64,000 nucleotides of DNA. Origin: Cupriavidus sp. WKF15. GTDB taxonomy: Bacteria; Pseudomonadota; Gammaproteobacteria; Burkholderiales; Burkholderiaceae. The DNA is taken from assembly GCF_029278605.1 (NCBI RefSeq), contig NZ_CP119573.1:806001-870000 (forward strand). The letters are read 5' to 3'. The notes under the pieces were generated by a model that ran no database searches, had not been told where the DNA came from, and was given only the letters and a program-made list of their open reading frames with translations. A program made the position numbers and the translations under genes. Below, piece by piece: positions 44,591 to 53,527 of the stretch; positions within the stretch are counted from its first letter, which is position 1; each line of letters starts with the position of its first letter.

Positions 44591-44821
44591 ATGTCCACCG
44601 GCAATACCACAGCGCGCAGTCATCTCACCCCAACCCCAGCGTCGACTTCCCTCGACCTCTCGTCCGCCCTGAACCGCCTCAGCGCCAGCCTCTCCAGCAT
44701 CCTCTTCCTTCTCGAAGTCCAAAGCGATCACTCGGAAGAAATCCACGGCACCCACTGCCTGCTGGTCATGGTCAAATCCCAGCTCGATCAGCTCTCGGCC
44801 GAAGTTTGCTTGGTTGACTGA
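44591..44821 (+). CDS. Small hypothetical protein (possibly DUF1484)
   Basis: A 76-aa protein after CAGGAGGTCACA. It has a Ser/Thr-rich start and then an amphipathic helical region LDLSSALNRLSASLSSILFLLEVQSDHSEEIHGTHCLL and KSQLDQL. Small Burkholderiaceae proteins of the DUF1484 type have a similar look, but the assignment is tentative. It ends just before a strong hairpin. Confidence 0.7.
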   Translation: MSTGNTTARSHLTPTPASTSLDLSSALNRLSASLSSILFLLEVQSDHSEEIHGTHCLLVMVKSQLDQLSAEVCLVD

Positions 44822-44830
44822 TTTGGCAGT

Positions 44831-44868
44831 GCGAACCATCGGCACAATTCGCACTGCCGATGGTTCGC
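44831..44868. terminator. Hairpin between convergent genes
   Basis: GCGAACCATCGGCA (44831-44844) pairs perfectly with TGCCGATGGTTCGC (44855-44868) across a 10-base loop. It lies between the stops of the small + strand gene (44821) and the LysR gene (44900). There is no long T-run, but a bidirectional termination role is likely. Confidence 0.6.
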
Positions 44869-44899
44869 CCGATGCGGTTGCAGCCGGGTCCCGATCCGG

Positions 44900-45814
44900 T
44901 CATCCCGTCGCCAGCTTCTTCCCGTTCACCGCAATCTCCTTCCTGAACAACTCCGCCATAGTCTCCGCCGCCAACGACAGCGGCGTATCCCGCAGCGTCA
45001 GAATCCCCAGCGTGATCGGCGGCAACGGCATCCGCAACGGCACCCGACTGACTTGCTGCGCATAGGGTTCCACGCCGAGCAGGCCGGCCGGACAGGAAAG
45101 CAGCGCATCGCTGCGCGTCATCAGGTTCCAGCTCACGCCAAAGGTATTGGCCTTGATGATGCGTGTCGGCACCGGAATACCCGCCTCCCGCAACTGGTCG
45201 AGCATATAGGTGTGGTGACTGCCCGGCGACAAGTGCATCAACCATTCGCAATCGAGCAGTTCTTCCCATTCGGTCGCGTGTTCGAGCGGATGGCCACGGC
45301 GGCAGGCGACCATGATCTCCAGCGTCTGCAGCGGCTCGAAGGTGAACTCGCTGCCGATGGCCTGCTGTCCCGGCGCGGCGACGGCAAAGTCGACGGTGCC
45401 ATCGCGCAGCGCGGGCAGTACCAGCGGCATCATGCCTTCTTCCAGCGTGAGCTCGGCCAGCGGCATGCGCTTGCGGAAGGCGCGGATCACGTCGGGCAGC
45501 AGGCTCAGGAAGACCATCGGCGTGACCGCTACCGATACGTGCGCCTGCTTGCCGCCCTGCAACTGGCGGATGTCCTGCCGTGCCAGGGCAAGCTGCGCCT
45601 GCGCCAGCCGCGCCCGCAGGGTGAGTTGGTGACCGCATTCGGTCAGCGTCACGCCGCGCGAGCTGCGCACGATCAGCGGCGCATCCAGGTCCTGTTCCAG
45701 TTCCCGGATGGCCTTGGTAATGGCGGCCTGGCTCAGGTACAGGCTGCGTGCCGCGCCGCGGATGCTGCCGGTCTCCACCAGGCTCAGCCATGCCTTCAGG
45801 TGATGGTCCTTCAC
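44900..45814 (-). CDS. LysR-family transcriptional regulator
   Basis: A 304-aa LysR regulator. The HTH part has LKAWLSLVETGSIRGAARSLYLSQAAITKAIRELEQDL. The effector domain contains VTPMVFLSLLPDVIRAFRKRMPLAEL and a GTVDFAVAAPG stretch. GTG at 45814 follows GGGAGACAAC; upstream frame lacks support. It is divergent from a Bug and amidase gene pair and probably regulates it. Confidence 0.92.
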   Translation of the reverse strand: MKDHHLKAWLSLVETGSIRGAARSLYLSQAAITKAIRELEQDLDAPLIVRSSRGVTLTECGHQLTLRARLAQAQLALARQDIRQLQGGKQAHVSVAVTPMVFLSLLPDVIRAFRKRMPLAELTLEEGMMPLVLPALRDGTVDFAVAAPGQQAIGSEFTFEPLQTLEIMVACRRGHPLEHATEWEELLDCEWLMHLSPGSHHTYMLDQLREAGIPVPTRIIKANTFGVSWNLMTRSDALLSCPAGLLGVEPYAQQVSRVPLRMPLPPITLGILTLRDTPLSLAAETMAELFRKEIAVNGKKLATG

Positions 45815-45870
45815 GTTGTCTCCCTCGCTTCCCGTTCCGTGAGCCGGGATGTCTTGCGCTTGCTGGCGAT

Positions 45871-45894
45871 GTGACGACAACCCTGAGTTGTCAC
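45871..45894. promoter_or_regulatory. Candidate LysR operator upstream of Bug/amidase
   Basis: Dyad with outer arms GTGAC and GTCAC and an inner perfect ACAAC-CCTGA-GTTGT, in the 172-base gap between the divergent LysR and Bug genes. Assignment is positional. Confidence 0.5.
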
Positions 45895-45986
45895 CATCAA
45901 GAATTTAGCGTCTTTTGGCTTTCATTCTATCTGCGTAGCCTTGTTGCGAAACCCATGCCAATGCAAAGAAAACAGCGAGGAGACAC

Positions 45987-47000
45987 ATGGAGAAGACGCG
46001 CACCCCGACAGAACGACCGGTCGTCACCCGTTTCGCAGTACGGGCAATGGCCGCCCTGGCGATATCAGCCCTATGCACCGCGCCGCTGCTGGCCCGGGCC
46101 GAGTGGCCGGAGCGGCCGCTCAAGATGGTGGTGCCCTACGCGGCCGGCGCGGGCGCGGACGTGGCGCTGCGCCCGATCGCCGAGGCGATGGGCCGCGAAC
46201 TGGGCAAGCCGGTGGTGGTCGACAACCGGCCCAGCGCCGGCGGTATCGTCGGGACCCAGCTGGTGGCCACGTCCGCTGCCGACGGTTACACCATCGGCTA
46301 CGGCAATATGGTCACGCTGGCCGTCAACCGCACCTTTTACACCAAGCTTCCCTACGATCCGGAAAGGGATCTCGCGCCGATTGGCCTGGCCATCGGCAAC
46401 GCCTATGTGCTGGTGGCGCGCAAGGACCTGCCGGCCAACAACCTTGCCGAGCTAATCGCATACGCGAAGCAACGCCCCGGCAAGGTGGTGATGGGGTCGC
46501 TGGGCATCGGCTCGGGCGCTCACCTGGCGGGTGAGCTGGTGCAGGGCAGTACCGGCATCAAGATGCTGCACGTGCCCTACAAGAGCGGCGCGCAGGCACT
46601 GGGCGACATGGTCAACGGCCAGGTCGATGTGATGTTCGACAACGTCTCGGGCATCCAGCAGTTCATTGCCGGCAAGCAGATCAAGGCGCTGGCCGTGACC
46701 AGCCTGCAGCGCGTGCCGGTGCTGCCGCAGGTGCCCACCATGGACGAGAGCGGCATCAAGGGCTTCGATGTGGTGGCCTGGGGCGGGCTGGTGGCGCCGG
46801 CGGGCACGCCCATGCCCGTCATCCGCAAGCTCAACGCCGCGCTCAACAGGGCCCTGGCAGATCCCGCCGTGGTCAAGGCGAATGCCGCGCTGTCGATCGA
46901 GGCCATGCCCTCGACGCCCGAGGCGTTCACCAGCCTGATCCGCAGCGAGGTGCCCCGCTGGGGCGCCACCGTCAAGCGCGCCGGCATCAAGGCCGACTGA
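45987..47000 (+). CDS. Bug-family solute-binding protein
   Basis: A 337-aa periplasmic protein with a signal peptide of about 38 residues (ending CTAPLLARA). Bug motifs: WPERPLKMVVPYAAGAGADVALRPIAEAMG, NRPSAGGIVGTQLV, DGYTIGYGN, HVPYKSGAQALGDMVNGQVDVMFDN and LPQVPTMDESG. GCGAGGAG precedes ATG. It is followed by an amidase gene; it may bind the amide or the acid the amidase handles. Confidence 0.94.
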   Translation: MEKTRTPTERPVVTRFAVRAMAALAISALCTAPLLARAEWPERPLKMVVPYAAGAGADVALRPIAEAMGRELGKPVVVDNRPSAGGIVGTQLVATSAADGYTIGYGNMVTLAVNRTFYTKLPYDPERDLAPIGLAIGNAYVLVARKDLPANNLAELIAYAKQRPGKVVMGSLGIGSGAHLAGELVQGSTGIKMLHVPYKSGAQALGDMVNGQVDVMFDNVSGIQQFIAGKQIKALAVTSLQRVPVLPQVPTMDESGIKGFDVVAWGGLVAPAGTPMPVIRKLNAALNRALADPAVVKANAALSIEAMPSTPEAFTSLIRSEVPRWGATVKRAGIKAD

Positions 47001-47076
47001 TTGCACGCTTGCCGCCGCGCCGGACCGGCGCAGGCGTCATCGAATCCATCACATCCACAACCACAACGGACCATTC

Positions 47077-48498
47077 ATGAGCAACGAACTGTGGCGCCTG
47101 AGCGCCGTCGATCTCGCCCGGCATATCGCCTCCCGTGAAATCTCGTGCCGCGAGGCGGCGGCAAGCTGCCTGGCGCGGCTGGACGACGTCAACCCCCGCC
47201 TCAACGCGGTGGTCGAGGTGCTGGCCGACGAAGCCCTGCACGCCGCCGCCGAGGCTGATGCCATGCTGGCACGCGGCGAGCCGGTGGGCCCGCTGCACGG
47301 CGTGCCCGTGACGATCAAGGTGAACGTGGACCAGGCGGGGCGCGCCACGACCAATGGCGTAGCGGCCTACCGCAGCACCGTGGCCACTGCCGACAGCCCG
47401 GTGGTCGCCAACCTGCGCAAGGCGGGAGCCATCATCATCGGCCGCAACAATACGCCGGCGTTCTCGATGCGCTGGTTCACCGACAACGCCCCGCACGGCC
47501 GCACGCTCAATCCCTACGACGCCACGCGTACGCCCGGCGGCTCCAGCGGCGGCGCGGCGGCAGCGGTGGCGGCCGGCATCGGCCCGCTCGCGCACGGCAA
47601 CGACCAGGGCGGATCGATCCGCTATCCCGCCTATGCCTGCGGCGTGGCAGGCCTGCGGCCGAGCTTCGGGCGGGTGCCGGCGTTCAACCCGTCCCAGTCG
47701 CGGGAGCGCACCATCGGCATGCACATGACCTCGGTGCAGGGGCCGCTCGCGCGCAGCGTGGCGGACCTGCGCCTGGCGCTGGCGGCGATGTCCGCGGGCG
47801 ATGCCAGGGACCCATGGTGGACGCCCGCGCCGCTGGATGCCGCGCAGCCGGCCAATGCCCATCAGGCGGGTACAAGAGTCGCAGTATGCACCTCGCTGCC
47901 GGGCTACCGCGCCGACCCCGAGGTCGCCGCGGCGGTCGCGCAGGCGGCACGGTGGCTGGAACAGGCCGGTTATACGGTCGAGGAAGCCGCCCCGCCGCGC
48001 TTCACCGAGGTAACGGAGCTGTGGCTGGCACTCACCATGAACGAGACCAAGGCCAGCGTACGGCAAGCCGTAGAGAACGATGGCGATGACGCGATCTGCC
48101 GTGCCTTCGGCAGCATGTACCGGCTGGCCCCGGATCTGGATCTCGTGGGCTATATGGACGCGCTGGCCCTGCGCTCCAATCTGCTGCGCGACTGGCAACT
48201 CTTTCTTGCGCAATATCCGCTGCTGCTGATGCCGGTCTCGTGGCAGCGCCCGTTCGCGGTCGACGCGGACCAGCAGGGCGATGCCGCCATGCGCGAAATC
48301 CTGGATGCGCAAAGCCCGCTGCTGGCGCCGGCCATGCTCGGCCTGCCGGGCTTGTCGGTGCCGACCGGCATGGCAGGCAGCACGCCGATGGGTGTGCAAC
48401 TGGTGGCGGGGCGCTTCCAGGAGGCGCTTTGCCTGGCGGCTGGCGAGGCCATCGAACGGCGCGCAGGCTGGTCCGGGCTGGCTGAGATGCGGGCGTAA
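47077..48498 (+). CDS. Amidase (amidase signature family)
   Basis: A 473-aa amidase signature enzyme with the Ser-cisSer-Lys triad in view: the Lys in [13 protein letters not shown], then the signature [36 protein letters not shown]. The C-terminal half has [22 protein letters not shown], also typical. It hydrolyses an amide to acid and ammonia in the cytosol. 76 bases after the Bug gene and on the same strand, probably one operon. Confidence 0.94.
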   Translation: MSNELWRLSAVDLARHIASREISCREAAASCLARLDDVNPRLNAVVEVLADEALHAAAEADAMLARGEPVGPLHGVPVTIKVNVDQAGRATTNGVAAYRSTVATADSPVVANLRKAGAIIIGRNNTPAFSMRWFTDNAPHGRTLNPYDATRTPGGSSGGAAAAVAAGIGPLAHGNDQGGSIRYPAYACGVAGLRPSFGRVPAFNPSQSRERTIGMHMTSVQGPLARSVADLRLALAAMSAGDARDPWWTPAPLDAAQPANAHQAGTRVAVCTSLPGYRADPEVAAAVAQAARWLEQAGYTVEEAAPPRFTEVTELWLALTMNETKASVRQAVENDGDDAICRAFGSMYRLAPDLDLVGYMDALALRSNLLRDWQLFLAQYPLLLMPVSWQRPFAVDADQQGDAAMREILDAQSPLLAPAMLGLPGLSVPTGMAGSTPMGVQLVAGRFQEALCLAAGEAIERRAGWSGLAEMRA

Positions 48499-48638
48499 CC
48501 GGTCCTGATCGAGGGAGCGCTCTGTGTTCGGGCGGCATCGGATGTGTTGATGGGGATGCGGCGCAGCCATTGATCGGGCGCTTGGCTCCGCCGCGGCCTT
48601 CTCCTATACATTCAGATGTTGCCGCGCAGGAGGTGCCC

Positions 48639-49538
48639 ATGCCGCTCGTTGTCCGACCTGCAAACGCTGATGAACTGGTACGCGCCGAGGAGCTTGTTAC
48701 CCGCAGCATCAACGACCTGACCGTCCGCCACGGTTTCGGGCCGATTGCCACGTCGCGGTCTCCGGATTTCCAGGCGTTCTGTCTCAGGGACGATCCACGC
48801 GGCGTGTGGCTGGCCGAGGACGATGGCGAGATTGCCGGCTTTGCGCTGAGCTGGGTTTCCGATCGGCTCTGGTTCCTGGCCGAACTGTTCGTTGCTCCCG
48901 GCAGGCAAGGACAGGGAGTCGGCAACGCGCTGCTGGACCGCACCATGCAGCATGCGAGCCAGGCCGGCGCGACCGAAAAGTGCCTGATCACCTTCGCCTT
49001 CAACGTTGTGTCCCAGGGCCTGTACGTGCGGCACGGCTTGCTGCCGCGCGTGTCCATCCTTTTGTGCACCGCCGAACGTGAGTCATTGGTGCGCCACGCG
49101 CAGGATCCCGCGCTTCGCACGACGCCCATCCAAAACACGGCTGCCGATTTCGAGATGCTGCGCGGTCTCGATTTTGCAACGCTGGGTGTTTCGCGAGAGA
49201 AGCACCACCGGTACCTGCTCGCTAATCCCATGGTGGAAGGCATATTCTTCGAAGACGGCGGCGAGCGCGTCGGCTACGCATACGTTGCCGCGACGGGCCA
49301 CATCGGCCCGTTGGCGGTCATGCATGCGCCCGCGATGCCCGGCGCGTTCCGGGCGGCGCTGGCGATGGCCATCGCCAAGGGTGCCCCGCAGATCTCCGTG
49401 TTCGTTCCCGGGACGAGCGAAGCCCTGGCGATCGCAGCGAGCCAGGGAATGCGATTCACGCTGCCGATGGTGCTGATGTCGTGGCGCGAATTCGGCGACT
49501 GGACGCGCTATCTCCCGCGGAACCCCGGCTTCATGTGA
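48639..49538 (+). CDS. GNAT-family acetyltransferase
   Basis: A 299-aa protein with one clear GNAT domain at the N-terminus: LAEDDGEIAGFALSW, then the acetyl-CoA loop LFVAPGRQGQGVGNALLDRTM. The C-terminal half (about residues 150-299) is probably a second degenerate GNAT-like domain (GYAYVAATGHIGPLAV, then an Ala-rich helix and SEALAIAASQGMRF). CAGGAGGTGCCC precedes ATG at 48639. The acetyl acceptor is unknown. Confidence 0.9.
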   Translation: MPLVVRPANADELVRAEELVTRSINDLTVRHGFGPIATSRSPDFQAFCLRDDPRGVWLAEDDGEIAGFALSWVSDRLWFLAELFVAPGRQGQGVGNALLDRTMQHASQAGATEKCLITFAFNVVSQGLYVRHGLLPRVSILLCTAERESLVRHAQDPALRTTPIQNTAADFEMLRGLDFATLGVSREKHHRYLLANPMVEGIFFEDGGERVGYAYVAATGHIGPLAVMHAPAMPGAFRAALAMAIAKGAPQISVFVPGTSEALAIAASQGMRFTLPMVLMSWREFGDWTRYLPRNPGFM

Positions 49539-49632
49539 GGCGGCATTAGCAGCAACTACAGAGCAGGAGTGGCGCGTCGGTCGTCGAACGTCTCTCGAGC
49601 AGTTCAACTCGCAACCCGTGGGAGTAACAGGC

Positions 49633-50054
49633 ATGGTCGCAGTCAAATTCGACGATCTTTCCATGGCTTTGGACTTCGTTAGTTCTGCTGCGCCAATGGA
49701 TCACAACGCGTATGTCTCACTCGATACCGGTCAAGTCTATTGGACTTCCGATTTCGACGACGACTTCGACGACGAGATTCCTGACGACCTTGAAACTTCG
49801 GACCGCTACCTTCGCATAAAAACGAGCTCGATCTTGGAAGAAATCTCGCCCTCCGATTTGTCGCACAAGAGTTGCCTGAGTGTTATGAACAGGTTGAAGC
49901 ATTCTTCCGACGGTCACGCGCTTACGCTTGCTTCAAAGATATGCTGGCGCGCAAAGGCATTCTCGAACGCTGGTATTCGTTTGAAGCCGACTCTGTCGAA
50001 AGAGCGCTGAGGCAATGGTGTGCTGAGAACGGTCTGGAGATTCTGGAGTCGTAG
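49633..50054 (+). pseudogene. UPF0158-family protein, frameshifted at an A-run
   Basis: The first frame from ATG at 49633 reads SVSLDTGQVYWTSDFDDDFDDEIPDDLETSDRYLRI-like sequence. After the five A at 49818-49822 the other frame continues naturally as KNELDLGRNLALRFVAQELPECYEQVEAFFRRSRAYACFKDMLARKGILERWYSFEADSVERALRQWC-like sequence to a stop at 50054, which is the UPF0158 C-terminal half. One missing A would restore a single 141-aa protein. It is either a real disruption, polymerase slippage or a sequencing error. Confidence 0.8.
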
Positions 50055-50107
50055 CGCCAGTTAGACATAACGCAATGCGGAGCACGCACGCGCCGCCCAG
50101 TACGCAC

Positions 50108-50971
50108 CTACTTTAAGCCAAGCGTGAACGGAAGCAGCAGCGCATTCACCAAGAGCAAGCCATAGGCGATCACCATGGCCGCCGGGATGGCGGATTTTGG
50201 TCCATCATATGTGCGAGCGCTACGGCGCGTCCACAGGAATCCCGCGCCCATGCCCAGGATGGCAAGGCCGGAAAACAGACTCTCCAGCACAAGCGTGGCC
50301 GGACGCAGATTGCCCGGGCTACTGTCGACGCTCTTTGCAGAGCGGCGGGCATCCGCTCCCCAGTCAGCCGGTCTTTCAGAGACGGCGGCGGCGATCGGGC
50401 GAGCGGGCTCGATGGGCACTGGCTTGACCGGCGTGACAAGCGGCTCAGTCAACGTCGGCGCTTCCTGGGCGTGCTGTGTCGGCGTAGTAGCCGGCGCCGG
50501 CTCACGCCTGACCGGGTCTGGTGTAGCCGTAGCGGCGGGGTGCGGTGAGGCCGGCCGGCCCGGTGTGTTCCGCATTGCATCCCGGTCCCGCCAGAACTTG
50601 GCGAACATGCTTTCCAGGCAGCGTGCCGAGTCGCAGGCATCACGCCGCGCGCGCCATGCCGCAATGTCAGCGTCCTGAAGGGTGCCTTTGCGCAACATCC
50701 GCTGCTGCTCGGCGTAGATACGCTCGTAGCGCCCCGACAGCGTGGCAGAGTCGCAGATCAGGTGGTGCTGCTGGCGCGTGCGCGGGCGGGCGCCGTCGGT
50801 GGCAAGCGTGCATCTTGTTCCGGCGCCTTCCGGGTCCTCGCAGTGAACCGAAGATCCCCCGGCAGGTGACTTACAGGCAATGTCCGAGGCCCGCGCGCCG
50901 CTGACAGCGGCAAGGCCAATGGCGAAGCCAATGGCAACCATCGCGGCCACGCGCGCTATGACCCTCTTCAT
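50108..50971 (-). CDS. LprI-like exported protein with C-terminal membrane segments
   Basis: A 287-aa protein with a signal peptide ending about residue 28 (SGARA). The periplasmic part has CDSATLSGRYERIYAEQQRMLR and the LprI-like RRDACDSARCLESMFAKFWRDR pattern, both with paired Cys. A Pro/Ala/Thr-rich linker (about residues 135-210) leads to two C-terminal hydrophobic segments. LprI-domain proteins include lysozyme inhibitors, so a cell-envelope role is possible; specific function unknown. Confidence 0.85.
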   Translation of the reverse strand: MKRVIARVAAMVAIGFAIGLAAVSGARASDIACKSPAGGSSVHCEDPEGAGTRCTLATDGARPRTRQQHHLICDSATLSGRYERIYAEQQRMLRKGTLQDADIAAWRARRDACDSARCLESMFAKFWRDRDAMRNTPGRPASPHPAATATPDPVRREPAPATTPTQHAQEAPTLTEPLVTPVKPVPIEPARPIAAAVSERPADWGADARRSAKSVDSSPGNLRPATLVLESLFSGLAILGMGAGFLWTRRSARTYDGPKSAIPAAMVIAYGLLLVNALLLPFTLGLK

Positions 50972-51283
50972 GTTGATTCCCCATCGAAGCGGCCCGAGGC
51001 TTCCAAGCTAGTCAAAAGTCGTCGGCTACCCAAGTACGCATTGCAATGCGCGTGGGGTAGGACACTTACTGCTGGTTCATCGAGGGAAAAATGCTCGCTG
51101 TCCGTCTCTTGCCGGCGCAATCCGGCATGTGTGGCGGGCCTGTCGATGTGACGTCCAGGCTGGCCATGGACTTACCCGCATTTAGTGCAGAGTAATCCTT
51201 GCCCGCAGTGAGCAGGAATGTTCGGATCACTTGGCCAGCCAACCGGGGACTTTGATCGCGCAGGCAAATTGGTCCTGCGCGTA
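50972..51283. other. 312-bp stretch without a supported gene
   Basis: Nothing recognised between the LprI-like gene (- strand) start and the MFS transporter stop. Confidence 0.35.
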
Positions 51284-52591
51284 CTAGCTTCTACGGATCT
51301 CGTTAATCTCTGCGGCCTCGAGCTCCGCGCTGAATTCCCCATCCCTGGTAGCAATCAATGCCTTCGGCGCCAGGGGAATCAGCGGCAGGATCAGCGCGTA
51401 CACCACCGTGGTTGCGATCACGCAGTAGGTAAATCCGTGCGTCGCGTCGCTATTGTAGATCCAGGATCCCAACAGATCGCCGGCGCGCGCCGAGAGCGCC
51501 AGAACGCCATCCACCAGCATCATCAGGGTTCCTTGCAGGCCCGGCGGACAGGACCGGATCGCTAGATCGAAGTACGCCGCCGTGGCGATACCGCCCATCA
51601 ATCCTATCGGCGCCGCCAGGACAAGGGCGAGATCGGCCGAATGAATGAATGCCAGCGGAATCATCTGTGGTATCGCGATGATCGTTCCCCACCACAGCAG
51701 CTTGTCCAGCGATACCCGCTTGCACAGATAGCCATACAGCAAGAACGTTGGAACGAAGGCGGCGGCAAAGATGCCGTTGTAGTACGAGTAAATCGCATCC
51801 GACGCATGCAGCGTATTGCTCAGGTAGAACTGCAGCGGCGTGGCCGCGCCCGGCGCAAAATTCCATAGAAGGCAGATGAGAACCGCCGGGTAGACGGCCT
51901 TATGCTTTGCCAGCCGCCTGACATTCCCCAAGAAATCCGTGCTGCTGGCCTGCGGCTTCTCATAGAGATGGCCGAAGACCGAAGCGGGCTTCCATAGTGC
52001 CAGCACGGCAATCAACAGATTGAGCGACGCGACAAGGAAGAAGGCGTCCTTCGCGGCAAGATGGTCGGACACATAGCCGGAGGCCAACGCGCCAGCAACA
52101 ACCGGAACGGAGCTGATCACATTCAACAGGGCGCTCAGGCGTCCGGACATGAGCTTTTCCTGGCCAACCAGGGCGACCAGCCCCTGGTACGCCGCGGCGA
52201 CAAACCTGGACGAGACCATGGCCAGCATCATGCCGGCGAGCAGTCCGGCATATGAGAAGCCTGAAAACGCCATCCAGGCGAGTGCGGCCGCGGTCGCGGG
52301 AGCGAAGATCAGGAAGAAGCCGCGATCCCGCAATCCCAGCGGGTTCCATTGGTCACGCGCCAGGCCAAAGGCGAATGCCACGTACACGGGGATGCCCGTC
52401 AGCAGGCGGAATGTGGAGATCTGCGTCGCCGTCGCATGCAACTGGTTCTTGAGTATGTAAGAAGCCTGAATATCGATCAGGGCGCCGCCCGGCGTAGCCA
52501 GATAGATGAACAGGGTCATCCAGCCGAAGTACTGCAGGGTCCGGTAGCTGCCTTCAGCACCATTGCGACCGGAATCTGCGGGCATGTTCAT
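51284..52591 (-). CDS. MFS transporter
   Basis: Major facilitator of 435 aa with about 12 hydrophobic segments. The N-terminus (GWMTLFIYLATPGGALIDIQASYILKNQL) and later ALVGQEKLMSGRLSALLNVISSVPVVAGALASG are consistent with a BT1/folate-biopterin-like or related MFS subfamily. ATG at 52591 is the first Met with sensible context; the frame opens to 52807. It follows the isochorismatase-like gene on the same strand with 31 bases between, so export or import of that enzyme's substrate or product is plausible. Confidence 0.88.
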   Translation of the reverse strand: MNMPADSGRNGAEGSYRTLQYFGWMTLFIYLATPGGALIDIQASYILKNQLHATATQISTFRLLTGIPVYVAFAFGLARDQWNPLGLRDRGFFLIFAPATAAALAWMAFSGFSYAGLLAGMMLAMVSSRFVAAAYQGLVALVGQEKLMSGRLSALLNVISSVPVVAGALASGYVSDHLAAKDAFFLVASLNLLIAVLALWKPASVFGHLYEKPQASSTDFLGNVRRLAKHKAVYPAVLICLLWNFAPGAATPLQFYLSNTLHASDAIYSYYNGIFAAAFVPTFLLYGYLCKRVSLDKLLWWGTIIAIPQMIPLAFIHSADLALVLAAPIGLMGGIATAAYFDLAIRSCPPGLQGTLMMLVDGVLALSARAGDLLGSWIYNSDATHGFTYCVIATTVVYALILPLIPLAPKALIATRDGEFSAELEAAEINEIRRS

Positions 52592-52622
52592 ATTCTCCGG
52601 ACTGTCGGCGTGCCGGCCCGTG

Positions 52623-53279
52623 CTAGGCGAGCCACCCCAAGGCATCGGCGAGCGAGAGCACGGTTGTGCGTGAATCGAATGCCGTTGAAAAAAGATGATC
52701 GTGCACGACCTGGTCCGGGTCGTAGCAGCAGTCCTTGACGGTGAGCAAGCGGAAGTCCGCATCACTCGCATACGCGACCGACGACAGCACAACACCGGTC
52801 GACGCAATGCCCGCCATGATCAGCGTATCGATCCCCTGGGCGGAGAGCCTCACCTGCAGGTCGGTGCCAAAGAACACGCTGGCACGATGCGCGATGATGA
52901 GAGGCTCCGTGGCCTGCCGGCCGAGTTCCGGCGAGATCTGGTCGTCGACGAAAAGCCCCAGCTCCTTGATCCCCTGTCCGTTCCGGTTCAACGGGCTGAC
53001 TTCCGGGTAGCCCGGACTGAAGTGGATCTTGGCGAAATAGACGCTGACGCCCCTTGCCCGTGCGGCGTCGCACAGTCTGCGCGTATTGGAGAGCAGGGTG
53101 GGGGCGACTGACGGGAATAGCGCCATGATGTCGGTCTGGTAGTGCATGACCACCAGGGCGGTTTGCGCCGGAACCAATGCCGGCAGCTGCGTGGTCACAC
53201 CGCGCGTATCGGCGGCGCTTTCCATGTCCTGTTGATGGGCTGCCGAATCGACGGGGCGAAGTTCAACGGGTGGCGACAT
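52623..53279 (-). CDS. Isochorismatase-like hydrolase lacking the usual Cys
   Basis: A 218-aa protein of the isochorismatase fold. Landmarks are LVVMHYQTDIM (catalytic Asp position), KIHFSPGYPEVSP and a MAGIASTGVVLSSVAYASDADFRLL segment. In cysteine hydrolases of this fold a Cys sits in the position of GVV; here it is Val, so the nucleophile is absent, as in true isochorismatases and several uncharacterised relatives. The N-terminal 27 residues may be a linker. It is just upstream of the MFS gene. Confidence 0.87.
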   Translation of the reverse strand: MSPPVELRPVDSAAHQQDMESAADTRGVTTQLPALVPAQTALVVMHYQTDIMALFPSVAPTLLSNTRRLCDAARARGVSVYFAKIHFSPGYPEVSPLNRNGQGIKELGLFVDDQISPELGRQATEPLIIAHRASVFFGTDLQVRLSAQGIDTLIMAGIASTGVVLSSVAYASDADFRLLTVKDCCYDPDQVVHDHLFSTAFDSRTTVLSLADALGWLA

Positions 53280-53527
53280 AGGGCTTCCGATGAAGAGTGA
53301 CGATCGACTCTACCATGGCGTGACCCCGGCTCTCCGTCTGTTCGGAAAATAGTGCCGCGGCGCGGCATTGGAATACTCCGGCCCCTTGCAAAGGACTTCT
53401 TGCCATCCGGCCAGTTAGGGAGGGCCTTGCACTGCAGCCACTGCGCGCCGTGGCATAGCCTTTGTTGGCCTGGAGCTGGCGCGTTCGATCCGCCTCAACG
53501 CCGAGCTGTGGGCGAGGGAGATGACCC

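Noticed and set aside
46987..48570. 527-codon - strand frame across the amidase
   Set aside because: Antisense to a well-conserved amidase signature gene; no recognisable domain.
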